The notes under the pieces are model-generated. The model had not been told where the DNA came from, searched no databases, and saw nothing but the letters and a program-made list of their open reading frames with translations. Positions 51,725 through 63,769 of a stretch of DNA of 64,000 bases are shown here, piece after piece. The stretch lies in assembly GCA_008694505.1 (NCBI GenBank), contig VZDJ01007753.1, forward strand, positions 16,341,003 to 16,405,002, given 5' to 3'. The translations under genes were made by a program, and so were the position numbers. This DNA comes from Cyanoderma ruficeps (taxonomy: Eukaryota > Chordata > Aves > Passeriformes > Timaliidae). Every line of letters begins with the position of its first letter. Position 1 is the first letter of the stretch.

Positions 51725-51985
51725 TGAGAAAACGAGACGCTCCTGTCCGTGGCAGCCCTCTTTCAGCACCGAAGCAACTATAAGCGCTGGCCGGCCTGGG
51801 CGGCTCCGGGAGGCGCGGGCACCCCGGGCCGGGCGGCTCAGCACCCTGGCCAGCTCCGGCGGCTCCGGCCGGGCAGCGAGCCGGGCCAGGCCGGCACTGC
51901 GCCCCGAGCCCCGCCGCCACGGCGCTGCGCCCTCAGGTCCGCCACAAAGATTACTGAGATGCTGCTAGGTCGGGCGGGTTGAGAA
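51725..51985. promoter_or_regulatory. Isolated intronic CpG mini-island
   Basis: About 250 bp of very GC-rich, CpG-dense sequence (many CCGG, GCCGG and GGCGG words) stands alone in a strongly AT-rich intron, 8.5 kb downstream of the TTBK2 promoter. It has no homopolymer or tandem structure and no recognised repeat words. It could be an alternative promoter, an antisense-RNA promoter or an enhancer. A good plus-strand donor, AGAAG|GTAACT, lies 90 bp past it (52074/52075); no strong minus-strand donor was found. Confidence 0.6.
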
Positions 51986-52749
51986 GGACGCATTTGAATA
52001 AGCTGTATCTTAATAGAAATTTTTAAAGGAGATCTCTGATTTAAAGGTTCCTGAAACATAGAACACTCCAGAAGGTAACTGACGTTAAAGTTTGGAATGG
52101 ATAAATCAAACTACTTTGGTAACTATGGGCCATCAGCTCAACATCAATTCCAGACAAATAAAGGGACTTGACTAACAAAGAACTAAAATAAGACACTATA
52201 ACTACAGCCATTCAATTAAGTTCCCCTTCCTATCAAACTAACTTTTTTACTATGGCATTACAAGTTTGGCCCATAAGGATAACAGTTATTATGGCACTTA
52301 CACTTCTGTAAGACACCTCAGTTTATACCACACAGTACAGTCCCTTTCTGCTAGAAAATCAATAGATCATACATTAAATAATAGGTCCTAAAATATAACT
52401 CTAAGTTAACTGAACAAATATCTCTCTAATTACTTCCATAGGAATCCATTTGTTATTTAGTACTGAAACATTTTTTACTGAGGAAAAAAATCATGAAGTT
52501 TGTAGTTGGTACTGAGATCAGGAGGTGATAAAGGACAAACGGCATCAACAGGTTACACAGACAGCAATCAAAATACACATGTGCCAACTTAGATAAAAGA
52601 AGACATTATCCATCAAGAACCAAAGAATAAATGGAAACATCACCTAATGCAATGCAGTAATCAGTTACTTCTGATATATGCATTTGCTGGAGTATTAAAG
52701 TTAGGACAACTATGGATGAATGGGCAAATGAATACTAAGAGAGACCATA

Positions 52750-52870
52750 ATACCTCTCTTTCTGCTCATTGTAGGATTGCTGCTGGAATATTATATCCAG
52801 TTCTGGTGTTCAAAATTACGAAGCTCAGTTCCTTCAGATCATCTAATAGCAATTGTCTTAATCAATGAAA
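52750..52870 (+). mobile_element. Possible old CR1 coding fragment
   Basis: Plus-strand translation contains LLEYYIQFWCSKL, similar to the PHLEYC-QFW motif near the end of the CR1 reverse transcriptase. Only about 100 bp is recognisable, so the call is weak. Confidence 0.35.
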
Positions 52871-55800
52871 TTGCAAAAGATCTTCATTCTGGTACACAAA
52901 TCATACAAGTAAAAGATGTAATCTTTGGATTCCTTAAATGTATACCAATATCCCCAAGATTTTTAATTTGCATTAATACTCTACTAATAGAATACTTCCT
53001 TAACTCTTTTAGTGGATTCCTCATTACTGACAATTCTTAGAAGACAACACAATGATTTGCTACACCGTATGCTCTTACTCAACTACTGCTAGCACACATA
53101 ATTCAGGGAAGTCCTAGGGAAGCTGGTTTTACACACAAAGTTAGCCTCAATGATCATAACAATTCCCTTGGTCTTCACACAGTCAGATAGAGATAAGTGA
53201 TGAGGCTTTTGTCTTTGAAAGTTAATTATACAAGCATATTTCATTATGAAAATACAATTACCCTAGGCATATTTAGTTTGCTGGGACCGTCTTAAGTTCA
53301 GAAAAAACATTCCAGGGATCAGTTGAAAAAATAAAACATGCCAGAATGATGAGGCATGAAAATCAGTAAGTTACGTATTACAAACATGGGGGTCAAGAGA
53401 CTCTCAAAAATTATAAGAATTTCCTACACATCAGGAGAGTGAACAGTGTAAGATCAGATTTTAACTATCTTCCAAACAAACGTACAATTATTCCTAAAAA
53501 CAAAAGAGCAAAGTTTCTCAGAAACCTTTACAGGTTTTCATTTTATCCCTTACTTAAATAATAAAAAGCATTGCATAACAGTGTTACACATTTTAGGAAA
53601 TATTGGCTGTATGTAAATAAAGACATTCAATTCCAAATATCTCTCCAAATTAAAGCCTGGGCTACAAAAATAATCCTGATTGTATTGTTGACCTATAACC
53701 TGCCATATATGTATATTTTGAATGTTTGAACACTGGATCTATACAAATAATTTGTCTAAAACTAGAAAATTTACTTCAGATTGACTGAGAAGTTTTAATT
53801 TCTAGGTATGGAAACAGTTACACATGACACCTTAATGGCAAAGTGTAATAACCCTACATTGATAACAGTATTCTCTAAATTCTTGAATTTACATAAAGAA
53901 AACACAATTCTATCAACACAAGTTGTAAGTATTTCCCTTTTAAACACCAACAGTCATTACATTTGCTTGGAGCATATTCAGTTTTAAACTGTGGTGAGGC
54001 ACTTCTGCATTTTGAAATTATTATTTAAACAATAACTAATTTCTACTCTATGCTATAAGAGCATAATGTGGACACACAACCATATGGCAAGCAGGGTTAC
54101 GAAATTTCGACTGAGAAACAGGAAACATTCAATGCTATGGGTGAAATCTGTGTACAGTCAGGTTTGATTTTTTCAGTAATACCAGAAGCCAGAAAACAAA
54201 TAATACAGTTAAGAATAGTAATAACTACTTTCTTATTTATTAAGACCAAGATTCAGCTTTTACATGTTCCAGAGCAAGGAGTAGAAAAGCACTTTATAAT
54301 ATGCCAACACCAAATATGAGCAGCATCTACTGCATGGCTACTCATATGTCAGCCACAGTCCTGACTCAGACCATAAATCAATTCCGTCCAAACCTTTACT
54401 CCAGAAAAAAGAAATATTTCAGTGAGCCATTACATGTTGATGCAGGGCCTCACCATAGAACTGAAGTATTAACTGCCAGCTCCAACGAGCCAGACAAAGT
54501 ACAGCTGCTCCCTGATTATGAGGGGAAAATTGACTGATCAAGGAAAGATACATACAGAACCACTGTCATATGATTGAGGTGTCCTAGGCTCAAAATTAAT
54601 GAAATATATCAGAACAACAGGAAGAAATGCCCGGGATGAAATTAGCATCCTGCCCAAATTTCCTTCAAATTAACAAAGAAGAAAGTGCACCATCACCTCA
54701 AAGCAGCCTTTCATGTAAAATGTTCTTCTTTCTCTTGTGTGCTCCCTGAACTGACAATAGGCAGGAAAAGCTGTCAGCTGAGCATGCAGGCTACAGTAAA
54801 TGTAAGGATCTGGTTATGACTATCTCAGCTATGCATTCAGGGTGAAGTTGCACATAACAGCATGACCTAGCAAGAGTTACAAACATATATCAGCCAAAAA
54901 ACAATACAAACAATTCCCTTTTTACAATCATTCTCTGCCAAGTTAGTGAGTTGACTCAGCGTAGCTCAGAGATCAATGGACACCAGAAAAGGCTCAGACA
55001 GAGAACATCATTTTCCACTTAAAAACAGCAGCCAACTGTTAGACTAGTTTAACAGTAATGCGCAATTTCATCTGCGGGAGCTAACATGTGAAAAATATTC
55101 TTCTATCAATGTACATCCATAAATAAATGACAACTATCACCAGACAGTCAATAACAGCGCTTCTTTCCTGCACACGTCTCCTTTTCTGTGGGAGGGTCAT
55201 GGTTTGTTCCTCAGCTTCAGCATCAATTTCTTAGTTCTTGCCTGGTCAAGACATGACCTGACTGGGTTAGCTAGCAGGTTGCTCCCACAAGACCAGTCGA
55301 TCCTTTCCTCATACTAATCTAGCCTGTGATTCTTTCAATATTTTTCTCTAACCAGATGAATTATTCAACAAGTTTCCTCACTGGATACACTGTCTTCCTC
55401 AAAACTGTAAAACTGTAATTTCACCCAAAACCATCATGATTATCACAATAATCTCTAGATTTTAATGAAAAAGCACAAAGCATCACACAGAAAAAGAACA
55501 GTGATCCAATGTCAATTCCTCTCCTTCAATTCTCAGAATACAACATGGCAGTTTGTTCTAGGCTGACTTGACTTAAGGAATTATACTTTGATTTTATTTG
55601 TAGACTACTGCAGATGGAAAATCAAAGCATCACATATGAACACGGCATTCAATTCAATCAAACTCAAGGAATAGCAGAGTCATCCTTTGTCTGATTACGT
55701 TTTATATCAGTTGATAATGCCCATTCCAGATCTATTAAGCTCAATATGCTGATAAATTGAAAGACAAGAAAATAATTATTTCAAGGCAGCATATAACTCA

Positions 55801-56540
55801 AGAACACAAATACATTCTAAAAAGTCACCAGTTTGATGTTGAGAAGTATATTCTATTTACAGATCACTGCCTCCCTTTTCTTTAATTCTTCACCACTGCA
55901 AAGCTAGAGTCATACTTCATATGCTCAGAAGTCACACTGCTTGCCACGAGTGGCATTTGAAGCATTACCATGGCAACAAGTAAACTTGACAGCTACAAGA
56001 CATATCCTGCTGATATACCAAGTAACCAAGCAATCTAATTCTCACTATGTTGAACAACATTGTATCAAACAAGTGTTGTTTAAACCCTCACAAAACGTTA
56101 GTACCCCGAGACAGAGCACGACAGAAGCAACAAATACTATCTACGAATTATCTGGGAAGTGACAAAGCAGAACAAACCCCCTCCCAGAATCAATAAGCAG
56201 CTGTTGACTGAAGACAACTCCCAAGTACTAAAAAGACACAAGCTCTGAAAGCCAAGATCTCTCCTAACTGCAGATGAGTCTAGTGGAACAAATTTTGCGT
56301 AACTTCAGTTGTGAGAGAAGTGTATCAAAATTATAATAAAATTATTTCTATATAAACAGACTGGGATGACACAAAACCTGATTCTGTATGTTTTTCCACA
56401 TGTGAGCTCCACATTAGTAACCTGTCCCTGCACCAAGTAACAAACACCTTTGCAACACAATCAACAGACTGAAAAATATGGTTACATATTAAACAGACTT
56501 GACATCCTCTACACGCTCTCAAAGCAAGTTCAGCATATTT

Positions 56541-56830
56541 TCACAGAATCACAGAATGTGTAGGTTGGGAGAGACCTTCAAGATCATCGAGTCCATCCCA
56601 GCCCTAACACCTCAACTAAACCATGGCACCAAGTGCCACATCCAGTCTTTTTTTAAACACACCCAGGATGGTGACTCCACCACCTTCCCGGGCACACCAT
56701 TCCAGTACTTTATCACCCTTTCTGTAAAAAGCTTTTACCCTTCCTTCATACATCAGACAGCTTTGTACTGGAAAGAAAATTACTCTCCTCATCAATACCA
56801 TCTGTGACCTGGCAAACTTCATCCATGAAA
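56541..56830 (-). mobile_element. CR1 LINE 3' end with octamer repeats
   Basis: The + strand begins TCACAGAATCACAGAAT, the complement of the CR1 terminal ATTCTGTG octamer repeats. It continues TAGGTTGGGAGAGACCTTCA, ATCATCGAGTCCATCCC, then CCATGGCACCAAGTGCCACA, ACACCCAGGATGGTGACTCC and TTCCAGTACTTTATCACCCT. This is the best-preserved CR1 copy here, truncated at its 5' side near 56830, in the same orientation as TTBK2. Confidence 0.92.
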
Positions 56831-59800
56831 GAGGCCTTCAACTCTTCCAACTACTACTTGCACTGAAATGCAAGGCTAAGCTACATACACACATTCCTCC
56901 AAAAGGAAGAATTAGTGGATAGAGTTCCTCATCAGTGCAAGTCTCAATAATTGATTAATCTCTTCAGACAAAAAGCAACAGCATGAAATAACATTTGAGT
57001 GATGCAATTCTGTGATGAAAAGTTCTCAAACACACAGGACAAGAACCACAGTAAAACATGCCTGAACATAACAACAAAAATATTTTTAAAATTTTAACAA
57101 AATAGTTTTGTTAAAAACACTCAAGACTTCTTCAGTTTCTCAATTTGCCCTCCTTTCCTCACTCCTCTCAAATCAAATATTTTCCTTCTCCCCAAAAAAC
57201 CTTCTCAAGCTTTCCAAGACTCATCTCCATTAATTGGAAAAAAAAATTTAAAATAACTGATCAAAACTTATAACTTGCACAACACCTCAAAAGTGGGAAA
57301 AGAATTCTCAACCAGATCAAGAGGTGAAGTGTCAGAAGGCCAGATTTTATTGCTTGAATTGTCTACTGCTTAGGTTTCAAGACTAGTGACCTATTAGCAA
57401 GCTCATACAGAGAATGATAGACTATAAATTTAAACGGCTGAGAATGGCATCTCAATTTCATGATCAGCTTAAAAAAAAAAATCCAAGTTACTAGATTCCC
57501 TCAAAAGCACACTACTAAACACCTAGCACTGAAGCAAGGAAAGGGGAGTATTCTAACTCTACAATTTTAATAAATAAATAAAGTTGTAAAGGATAAGTAA
57601 AAGACTAGATGATATTTTCAAAGAAGTTATCATGAAAGAACATACAATATATAGTTACTGATATCCACATTAGAATTCTATTTTTTATTCAATATTTCTG
57701 ATGAAAACAGGGAAGTCAACAGTACAAATACAGTACAAATATTGAAGCACTCTACTTGTGCATGGTAAGTAGAAAAATGAAACTGCTCCATTTACTCTCT
57801 TATCTAACTGAAATAGTTTTTATTTCCACTTCTAAATATTAACATATTTAACTCCCACTTAAGTACCCTAGATACTAAACTCTTAAAGAAAAAAAAAAAG
57901 CCAAGTAAAAGATTTGAAAAAGTTTCTTTCATCCTAATCCTGAACAAGAAGTCAGGTTCATAACAAGAAAATTTTAAACACATGGGACCTGTAGGTCTTG
58001 AATTCCTTGAGATAAACCTTGCATTTTAGCAACTTTGCATGTTTTAATTCTTGCCCACCAATACTTTAACAATTGGCCCTTTAGACTGATATGCCAGATT
58101 GATGGCACAAAACACTGTTCTGTGAGATCAGTCAAAGGAAGCTCAGGTTTCTTGAGGTGAGAATGTTTTCACAGGAGGGAGGAAGGACAGTGGCTGGTCC
58201 ATGTACCACAAGGCATCCCTGTGAGACCACGACAATCCTGGTGTCTTGTACTGAAAAGGCAGCTGTTTCTCCTCCCCTCCAGCCTAACACAAAGGCTTTG
58301 TGTAGTGCTTCCCCAGAGAAAAAGAAACAGACAAGGCAAGACACAGGAATACACAGAAACTGTCAATCTCCTTTGTAAAGTACCAATTCATTCCCACTAG
58401 ATAAACAAGCCCTTACTAAAACAGAAAACACAGTAGTATATTAATATACCATTCACTGCAACTTCACACACTAAACAAATGCTTAACCTTCTGCACATAT
58501 ATATCTAGCACTGGGAGAAACTGTTCGTTTAGAAGCCAGTTTTGAACAAGGAAAACTCCGCTTATATCTCTCTTCTGTCATACTCAAAAATCTTCTTGAT
58601 ATAATCAGCCACGCTGAGAAAAGCCTCTCTGGAATTTGTGATGTTAGAAGTCTCAGAGCCTGCAGTACGCAGCAGCAGTACAGTGACTACACTAAACATA
58701 AGCAACGTCACCATACTCCAGCCACTCGATTTGTTCTTCTCATTCTAACCTCATCCTTGCCAAACAGGAAGTTTTAAAAGATGCTGAGCTTCAAGTAAAT
58801 AATGATACATCAGGAATATATTAGAAAAGAACAAAGTATTTTCAGGGATAATTTGTTCCATGTTCACATTTTTTAAACTATATCTTGATGCATTGTTTTC
58901 AAAATAACTTTTGACAAATGACTACTCATACTATTGCAGTCAAACCTTCCCATATATAATTTCATTGACAGGCCAAACAAATGTTAACAAGTATACCTCT
59001 GGTTTAACAAGTTAAGAAAGTTATACTACTTTGTTAAACATAATTCACTCTGTAAAGCAAATGAATCATCATCAGAAAGTATTCAGGACAATATTAACAC
59101 AAACCAAAAACGCTGAGTATCTTTGTATCATGAATAATTAATAATTTGTATCATATAATTAAGACTTAAAAAAAATTACCAAAATCAAACAAGAGCAGCA
59201 AAATAAGTCCTAATCTTTTGCTAACTCAGCTAAAATGAAATAACATAACTACAAGCATAGCTAGCATGTGTTCAACAGAGGCATGGCATTAACTACATAA
59301 AACGCATTTTAAAAATCTACTAATTTTTTCCTGAACCAGAACACGGAAGCTACACACATACTTAAGGCTAACAAGATACTTAAATAAATAGAGCATGATT
59401 TGTTTTAAGGCTCTCAAGATTCCTGCAACATAATTTACTAATTCAGAACATTTAAGCTGAAAATTACACTGGTTCTGCACATAGAGTCTAACTAAGAAAG
59501 CCACTACAGGCTATTTTATAATTCATTTTCTATAGTCCTTTCCAGCTGAATTATAAATACGGTAGAAGGTTCTCAAAAGGCTGTGGTATACTCCCCGGTC
59601 ACTCCTTTGTGTCCATCTCCCTCCGCCCCCACGATAACACATCCATATTATCATTATTTGTACTCCCGCCCCCACTTAACACTAGCAGTTATTTCCAACT
59701 GCTCTGGCTCACACCAGAGGTTACAAACCTCGTAGCGAGCTTTGTCCTCTCATTGCTTCTGCTCTAGAGTGACAACAGAAGCCTAAGGATGCCGCTGCAA

Positions 59801-60553
59801 CTCCAGAGATCAGCTGTAGACTCGGGAACGAGGTGCTTTCCCACTTCCTCTCTGCAAAGCCCAAAGTACTTGAAATAACGTATTTTTAACGCCGTTCCAC
59901 ACGCAGTTTGTGTGTTCCCCTGGGCGCCGTGGTGCGCGCACCCGCGGCCTAGCCAGGCATATCTGTATGCACGGATCGATGCAAGTGCCGCTAATGGCTC
60001 CAGCACTTAGAGCGCCAGGCGACAGACAGCCCGCTTCCCATCCAGCCGTGCCCACACAGCAGCCGTCACACGCATGCCACAACCCAGAGCTGGAAATACA
60101 GACGCAGCTATTTTAAAACAGAGATCTTTCGCCGTCAGAACACGTAAATTTCTGTACCATTTGCCTTCTTGCAGCAAGTGGGAGGGACAAAAAAAAAAAA
60201 AAATCTCGTGCCTGTAAATCTGAGTTCTCTGTAGAGGCCGGGGCAGCGGTGACTGCTGCTGGAGCCCGCAAGACCTGCCGATCTTAACTCCGCGGAGGGG
60301 ATCGCCCCGTCCTGCCCCACTGGAATAAGCCCTTCTCGGGGCGGGCCGTGGCCCCCGGAGCTCCCGAGCCCGGCAAACTCCCTCTCCCGCGGGGACAGAA
60401 ACCGCGACGCGGCTCCCACGCAGCAGCCGCCAGGGCCGGGCCGGCGGCCGCCGGAGCCCGCGGGCCGCGCCCCGCCGAGGCGGCCGGAGCGCCCGCGGGG
60501 ACGGGGCGCCGGGGAAACGGCGGCGGCCGCGGCGCAGCACCGCCAATCCTCAC

Positions 60554-60720
60554 CTGGAATGGGGCCGAGGCAGCGGCTCCTCGGGGCGGCGCGGCGAGTC
60601 CCGGCGGCGCCCCCGGCCGCACAGGGGATGGTGTGCGCGGCGCGGGGCGGGGGCTACAGCGGCGCCCCCCGGCCCAGCCTCCGCCCCATGGCGTGCGGCG
60701 CGGTCTCTATGGCGACTGCA
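60554..60720 (-). other. TTBK2: TTBK2 exon 1 (non-coding 5' UTR; 5' end approximate)
   Basis: A strong minus-strand donor, CATTCCAG|GTGAGG, lies at 60548-60557 in the middle of the CpG island and would join to the acceptor at 38194. TTBK2 is known to start with a non-coding exon, so this is the expected structure. The donor base (60554) is seen in the sequence. The transcription start is not visible; 60720 is a guess placed between the donor and the upstream GC box, ETS and CCAAT motifs. Confidence 0.65.
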
Positions 60721-60982
60721 GAGCCGGGCCGGCCCGCAGGGAGGGGTAAAGGCGGCGCGCAGGCGGAGGGCGCTCAGCGGGTCACGGGGCGGCTCGCAGC
60801 GCTCCCCAGGGGTGTTGAGCCCCTCGCCGCGGCCGCCGCCGCCGCCATTCCTGCGGCAGTGCCGGCCGGAACCCGGCCGCGCTCGCCCGCGCCGCTGCCC
60901 CCGCGCTCGCCCTTCCTCGGCCGCGGCGCCACCGAGCCCGCTGTCCCCCGGGGCACCGCCCACATCCCATTTCCGGGCGATG

Positions 60983-61018
60983 ATTGGGCAGCTGCGGAGA
61001 CTTCTCACGGACTATTGG
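60983..61018 (-). promoter_or_regulatory. Paired CCAAT boxes (NF-Y type) in the TTBK2 promoter
   Basis: ATTGG occurs at 60983-60987 and again at 61014-61018 on the + strand, giving two CCAAT boxes on the minus strand exactly 31 bp apart, about three helical turns. Both lie upstream of TTBK2 exon 1. NF-Y binding is inferred from the motif and spacing. Confidence 0.55.
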
Positions 61019-61531
61019 CTCTCAACGCGGTCAATCCGGGTGCTGGGGGCGGGCGCACCTGGCCGCGGCGCTGTGCAGTGCGGGGTTGGTTGAGCCGGCG
61101 AGCGCCGGTACAGCCGCGGCCGCCCCCGCGCAGCGCCCGGGCAGAGCCGCGGGATGGGCGCCGGAGTTCCCGTTCCCGACGAGCTTCCGAGGAGCAGCGC
61201 CCATGCTGCCCGAGGGGCCGGCACTGGCCCTGGGTGCTCGCCGCCGCAGGGCCGCTGCCGGCGGGAAGCTGGGTCCTCGTTGCGGTGCCGCCTCCGCCTG
61301 AGCAGCCGAGACTGCTCTGTCCGCACCTGGGCGGGCTGCCCGGGGCCTGATGGGCGCGGACCGCTGGCCGGCCGCGGGTGGGGCGAGAGGGCTGAAGGAG
61401 GAGAGGCCGGGGCGGGGGAGGCGGGTGACCCCGAGTCGTCGAGGACACCTCTGTCCCCTTCGAGGGCACGGCAGGGCTGTCACCCCTGGGGCTCCGCACA
61501 GTGACAGTAGGAAACGGTGGATGTGTGCCGT

Positions 61532-61543
61532 GCCTAGGTGAGT
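61532..61543 (+). other. Candidate splice donor of a divergent transcript
   Basis: CCTAG|GTGAGTACG on the + strand (exon side ending at 61537) is a near-consensus donor at the outer edge of the CpG island, pointing away from TTBK2. It could close the first exon of a divergent non-coding RNA; no coding frame with a recognisable product ends there. Confidence 0.3.
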
Positions 61544-61560
61544 ACGGCCCTTCGCAGGGA

Positions 61561-63769
61561 AGGCTTTCCGCTCTCACAGGTGACTCCTTACTGCAGGGAG
61601 GGCTCTCGAGGCTGGTGAGGGCACGGAGCGGGCACTCCTCGGTGGGTGCCTTCATCGCACAACAGCCCACAGGACGCGTTTGTAGGCCACAGTGTCAGCC
61701 CAGAGGCTGGATCCATCTGGCAGACCAGCACCCAGCAGAGGCCTGTGCTGCGCGAAGGAGGAAGGACAGATTTGCTGTGGTCACAGCAGCTTGTATGAAG
61801 TGAGTAAACACACCGTAGCATTCCCCTCGTGAAGTTTCATTAAGGAGAGGGGGAAAAAAAAAAAAAAGTGCCTTTATTTCCCTACTGACAGCCGGACAAG
61901 AAGATAGTGTGAATAATTTAAGGCCTCTCTTCATTTATCACAAGGAGATCACAGTTAAAGAGTAAGCTTAGGAAACAGTATCTCCTCCTGCTACTTCATG
62001 AAAAGGAAGATTTTCAGCTCTGCTACTTAACGAGTGAGTTACCCAGAAGTGGGAGCTGTGAAGCGAACCTAGCAGTGAACCCAAACAATTGGGAGTTGCT
62101 CAGTGTCAGTTTCAGGAAGATGCTTTTTCATTACCAAAGGGCATCCATTGCCTCAAGCAGTGGGCCACCAGTCAGAGTGGTGTGCATAAACACTGGTGAT
62201 AAGCATACATTTCTCTATACGTAGTGTATGCATATGTGTATTATGTGTCCTAACAATTGAAGTAGCGAATAAGAAAGCTGATAGTGTGACGAAGTGTTCA
62301 TTTTGTGAATGGAAATGAACCAATGTTGATGCCAATAGGTGGAGAGAGTTGCTTTTTTTATACAAAATAGTACATCTTTTCCTGGGTTACAAAAAGGATT
62401 TATGGGTTTTGCTTACCTTTAAAAGGCATTTACAATTTCTTGGATGGAAAATATTTGACTGGAACTACATATTACTTCAAATCTGTCTTTAAGGCATTGC
62501 AAAGGTGACAGTTATTCTAGGATAAGCAGCTCTTCTTATGCACCAAACAAACAATTTTTTTCATATTCACTCTACAGTAGACAGTGTTTTTCCTCCCAGG
62601 TTATAACTGAGGGTAGATAAACACCCTAACCACTTTTAAGTACTAAGTTTTGCCAACAAAACTTAGTGCATGCTAGATGTAATGAGGAGCTCATGAATAT
62701 GAATCCATTTGTGAAGAGGGCTTTATTGTTCCCCAAATAACTGACATGTTGCCGGAGGTGTACAATTCTTCAGGAGGATTTTCTGGTTCAATTAAAGAGA
62801 AGGAAAGGCCTTAACAAACTTGTTTTTCTGGTTTGTCTGTTTACCTGTTTATCATTTCAGATCCAAGGGGCATAGTTTCTCTCATCACTTTGGAACTTCA
62901 CAGGTTAATTCATTATCTAATACAATTGTCATGCACATTATCATGGGAACCACACGAGGTGTACATGTCTTCTTGCACACTTGAAAGCTTTAAACAGCCT
63001 TTCCTTCATTGTCAGCTGAGGTACAGTGAGCTGTAAGTTTCCAAATTACCACATGCTCTTCATAAGCAGACAAAACCTGAATGGTTCAAATAAAAGTCAA
63101 CCAGGGGAAAAAAATAAACTAGAACTGAGTCTTTTCAAAAGGAAAATCTGTTTCCACTTATGTAAAGGAAGTCCTTAAAGAGAAAATCTAATCTTTTTTA
63201 GCTCATTGCTCCAGAAATACACCAAGAAGTACTTCAAGGCTTTCTGTTCTACTATTTTAGGTTCAGAGATGCTGATAAGTATAACAGATACCAGCGCTTC
63301 CTCTGTCAGTGCAGACTTGAAGAATATCATTACCACTCACCAAAAAAACCCCAAACAACCAAACTCAAAAAACCACCAGCACATTAACATCTCTACATAA
63401 ATATAAATATGAAATTGAGCTACCCTAGTTTGGTTTTGGGTTTTTTTGGTTGGGCTTTTTTTTAGGGGGGGTGGGTTTTTGTTGTTGTTGTTGTTTGGGT
63501 TGGGTGGGTTTTTTTTAATAGTACATGTAGTTAAGCTCAAATGCATTGTGTTGATTTCCCTTGGAAAAAGCTACCCTGAGCCAAAAACTGTCCTATGCCC
63601 TTTGTTTAGCTCTGACATTGTTAGTTCTAGTTGGCTATCTCAATGTAAAAATGTCTCTTTTGGCAGCTGTTAGTCAGCAGCTGTAAACCCCAGCAGATGG
63701 GCACCTCTCTGTTTGTTCTGGAGATTTTTAAGTATCTCAGGTGGTGCAAAATAAATCAGTAAAGCAAAC
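61561..63769. other. Intergenic sequence upstream of TTBK2
   Basis: No gene was recognised. In mammals the next gene on this side is UBR1, but I see none of its exons. The segment holds an A-run near 61852-61866 and an inverted C/A-G/T-rich repeat (63340-63449) followed by a G/T-rich stretch to about 63520. Confidence 0.75.
63340..63449. repeat. Imperfect inverted repeat of C/A-rich and G/T-rich arms
   Basis: The left arm (63340-63364, runs of A broken by CC and CCCC) is nearly the reverse complement of the right arm (63428-63449, GTTTGGTTTTGGG then seven T and GG), with a three-base length difference and a 63-bp loop. The G/T-rich sequence continues to about 63520. Confidence 0.65.

Larger units (their letters stand above)
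38194..60553 (-). other. TTBK2 intron 1
   Basis: 22.4 kb between the promoter exon and the start-codon exon. Besides the features listed separately (CR1 relics, tandem duplication, CpG mini-island, unrecognised ORFs) it has AT-only low-complexity sequence at 38460-38640. Stretches 38.7-42.6, 42.7-45.1, 48.4-51.7, 52.9-56.5 and 56.9-60.2 kb show no feature I can name. Confidence 0.8.
60230..61560. promoter_or_regulatory. CpG island and TTBK2 promoter
   Basis: About 1.3 kb of GC-rich, CpG-dense sequence in an otherwise AT-rich window covers the TTBK2 exon 1 donor (60554). Upstream of the exon on the minus strand are a GC box, GGGGCGGGGGC (60644-60654, + strand), a YY1-type site (GCCGCCATT, 60841-60849), an ETS-type TTCCGG (60971-60976) and two CCAAT boxes. 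There is no TATA box, as is usual for such promoters. The island continues well beyond these motifs toward 61560, allowing divergent transcription. Confidence 0.85.

Noticed and set aside
51642..51920. 92-codon minus-strand frame across the intronic CpG island
   Set aside because: Its first half is G/P/A-rich because of base composition and it runs on into ordinary intron; no domain or donor supports it as an exon.
52777..53040. 87-codon plus-strand frame with an EYYIQFW motif
   Set aside because: Considered as a gene, but the only recognisable part resembles the CR1 reverse transcriptase C-terminal motif, so it is treated as a transposon remnant.
60007..60546. 179-codon minus-strand frame next to the exon 1 donor
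   Set aside because: It begins in GC-rich sequence on the intron side of the donor at 60554, so it would be removed by splicing, and it has no recognisable content.
60559..61350. 263-codon plus-strand open frame in the CpG island
   Set aside because: It is rich in Ala, Arg, Gly and Pro, with overlapping open frames in all registers and on both strands, as expected where GC content removes stop codons. No domain is visible and it overlaps TTBK2 regulatory sequence.
61005..61670. 221-codon minus-strand open frame in the CpG island
   Set aside because: Same compositional artefact; low-complexity P/R/S/A content and no recognisable protein family.
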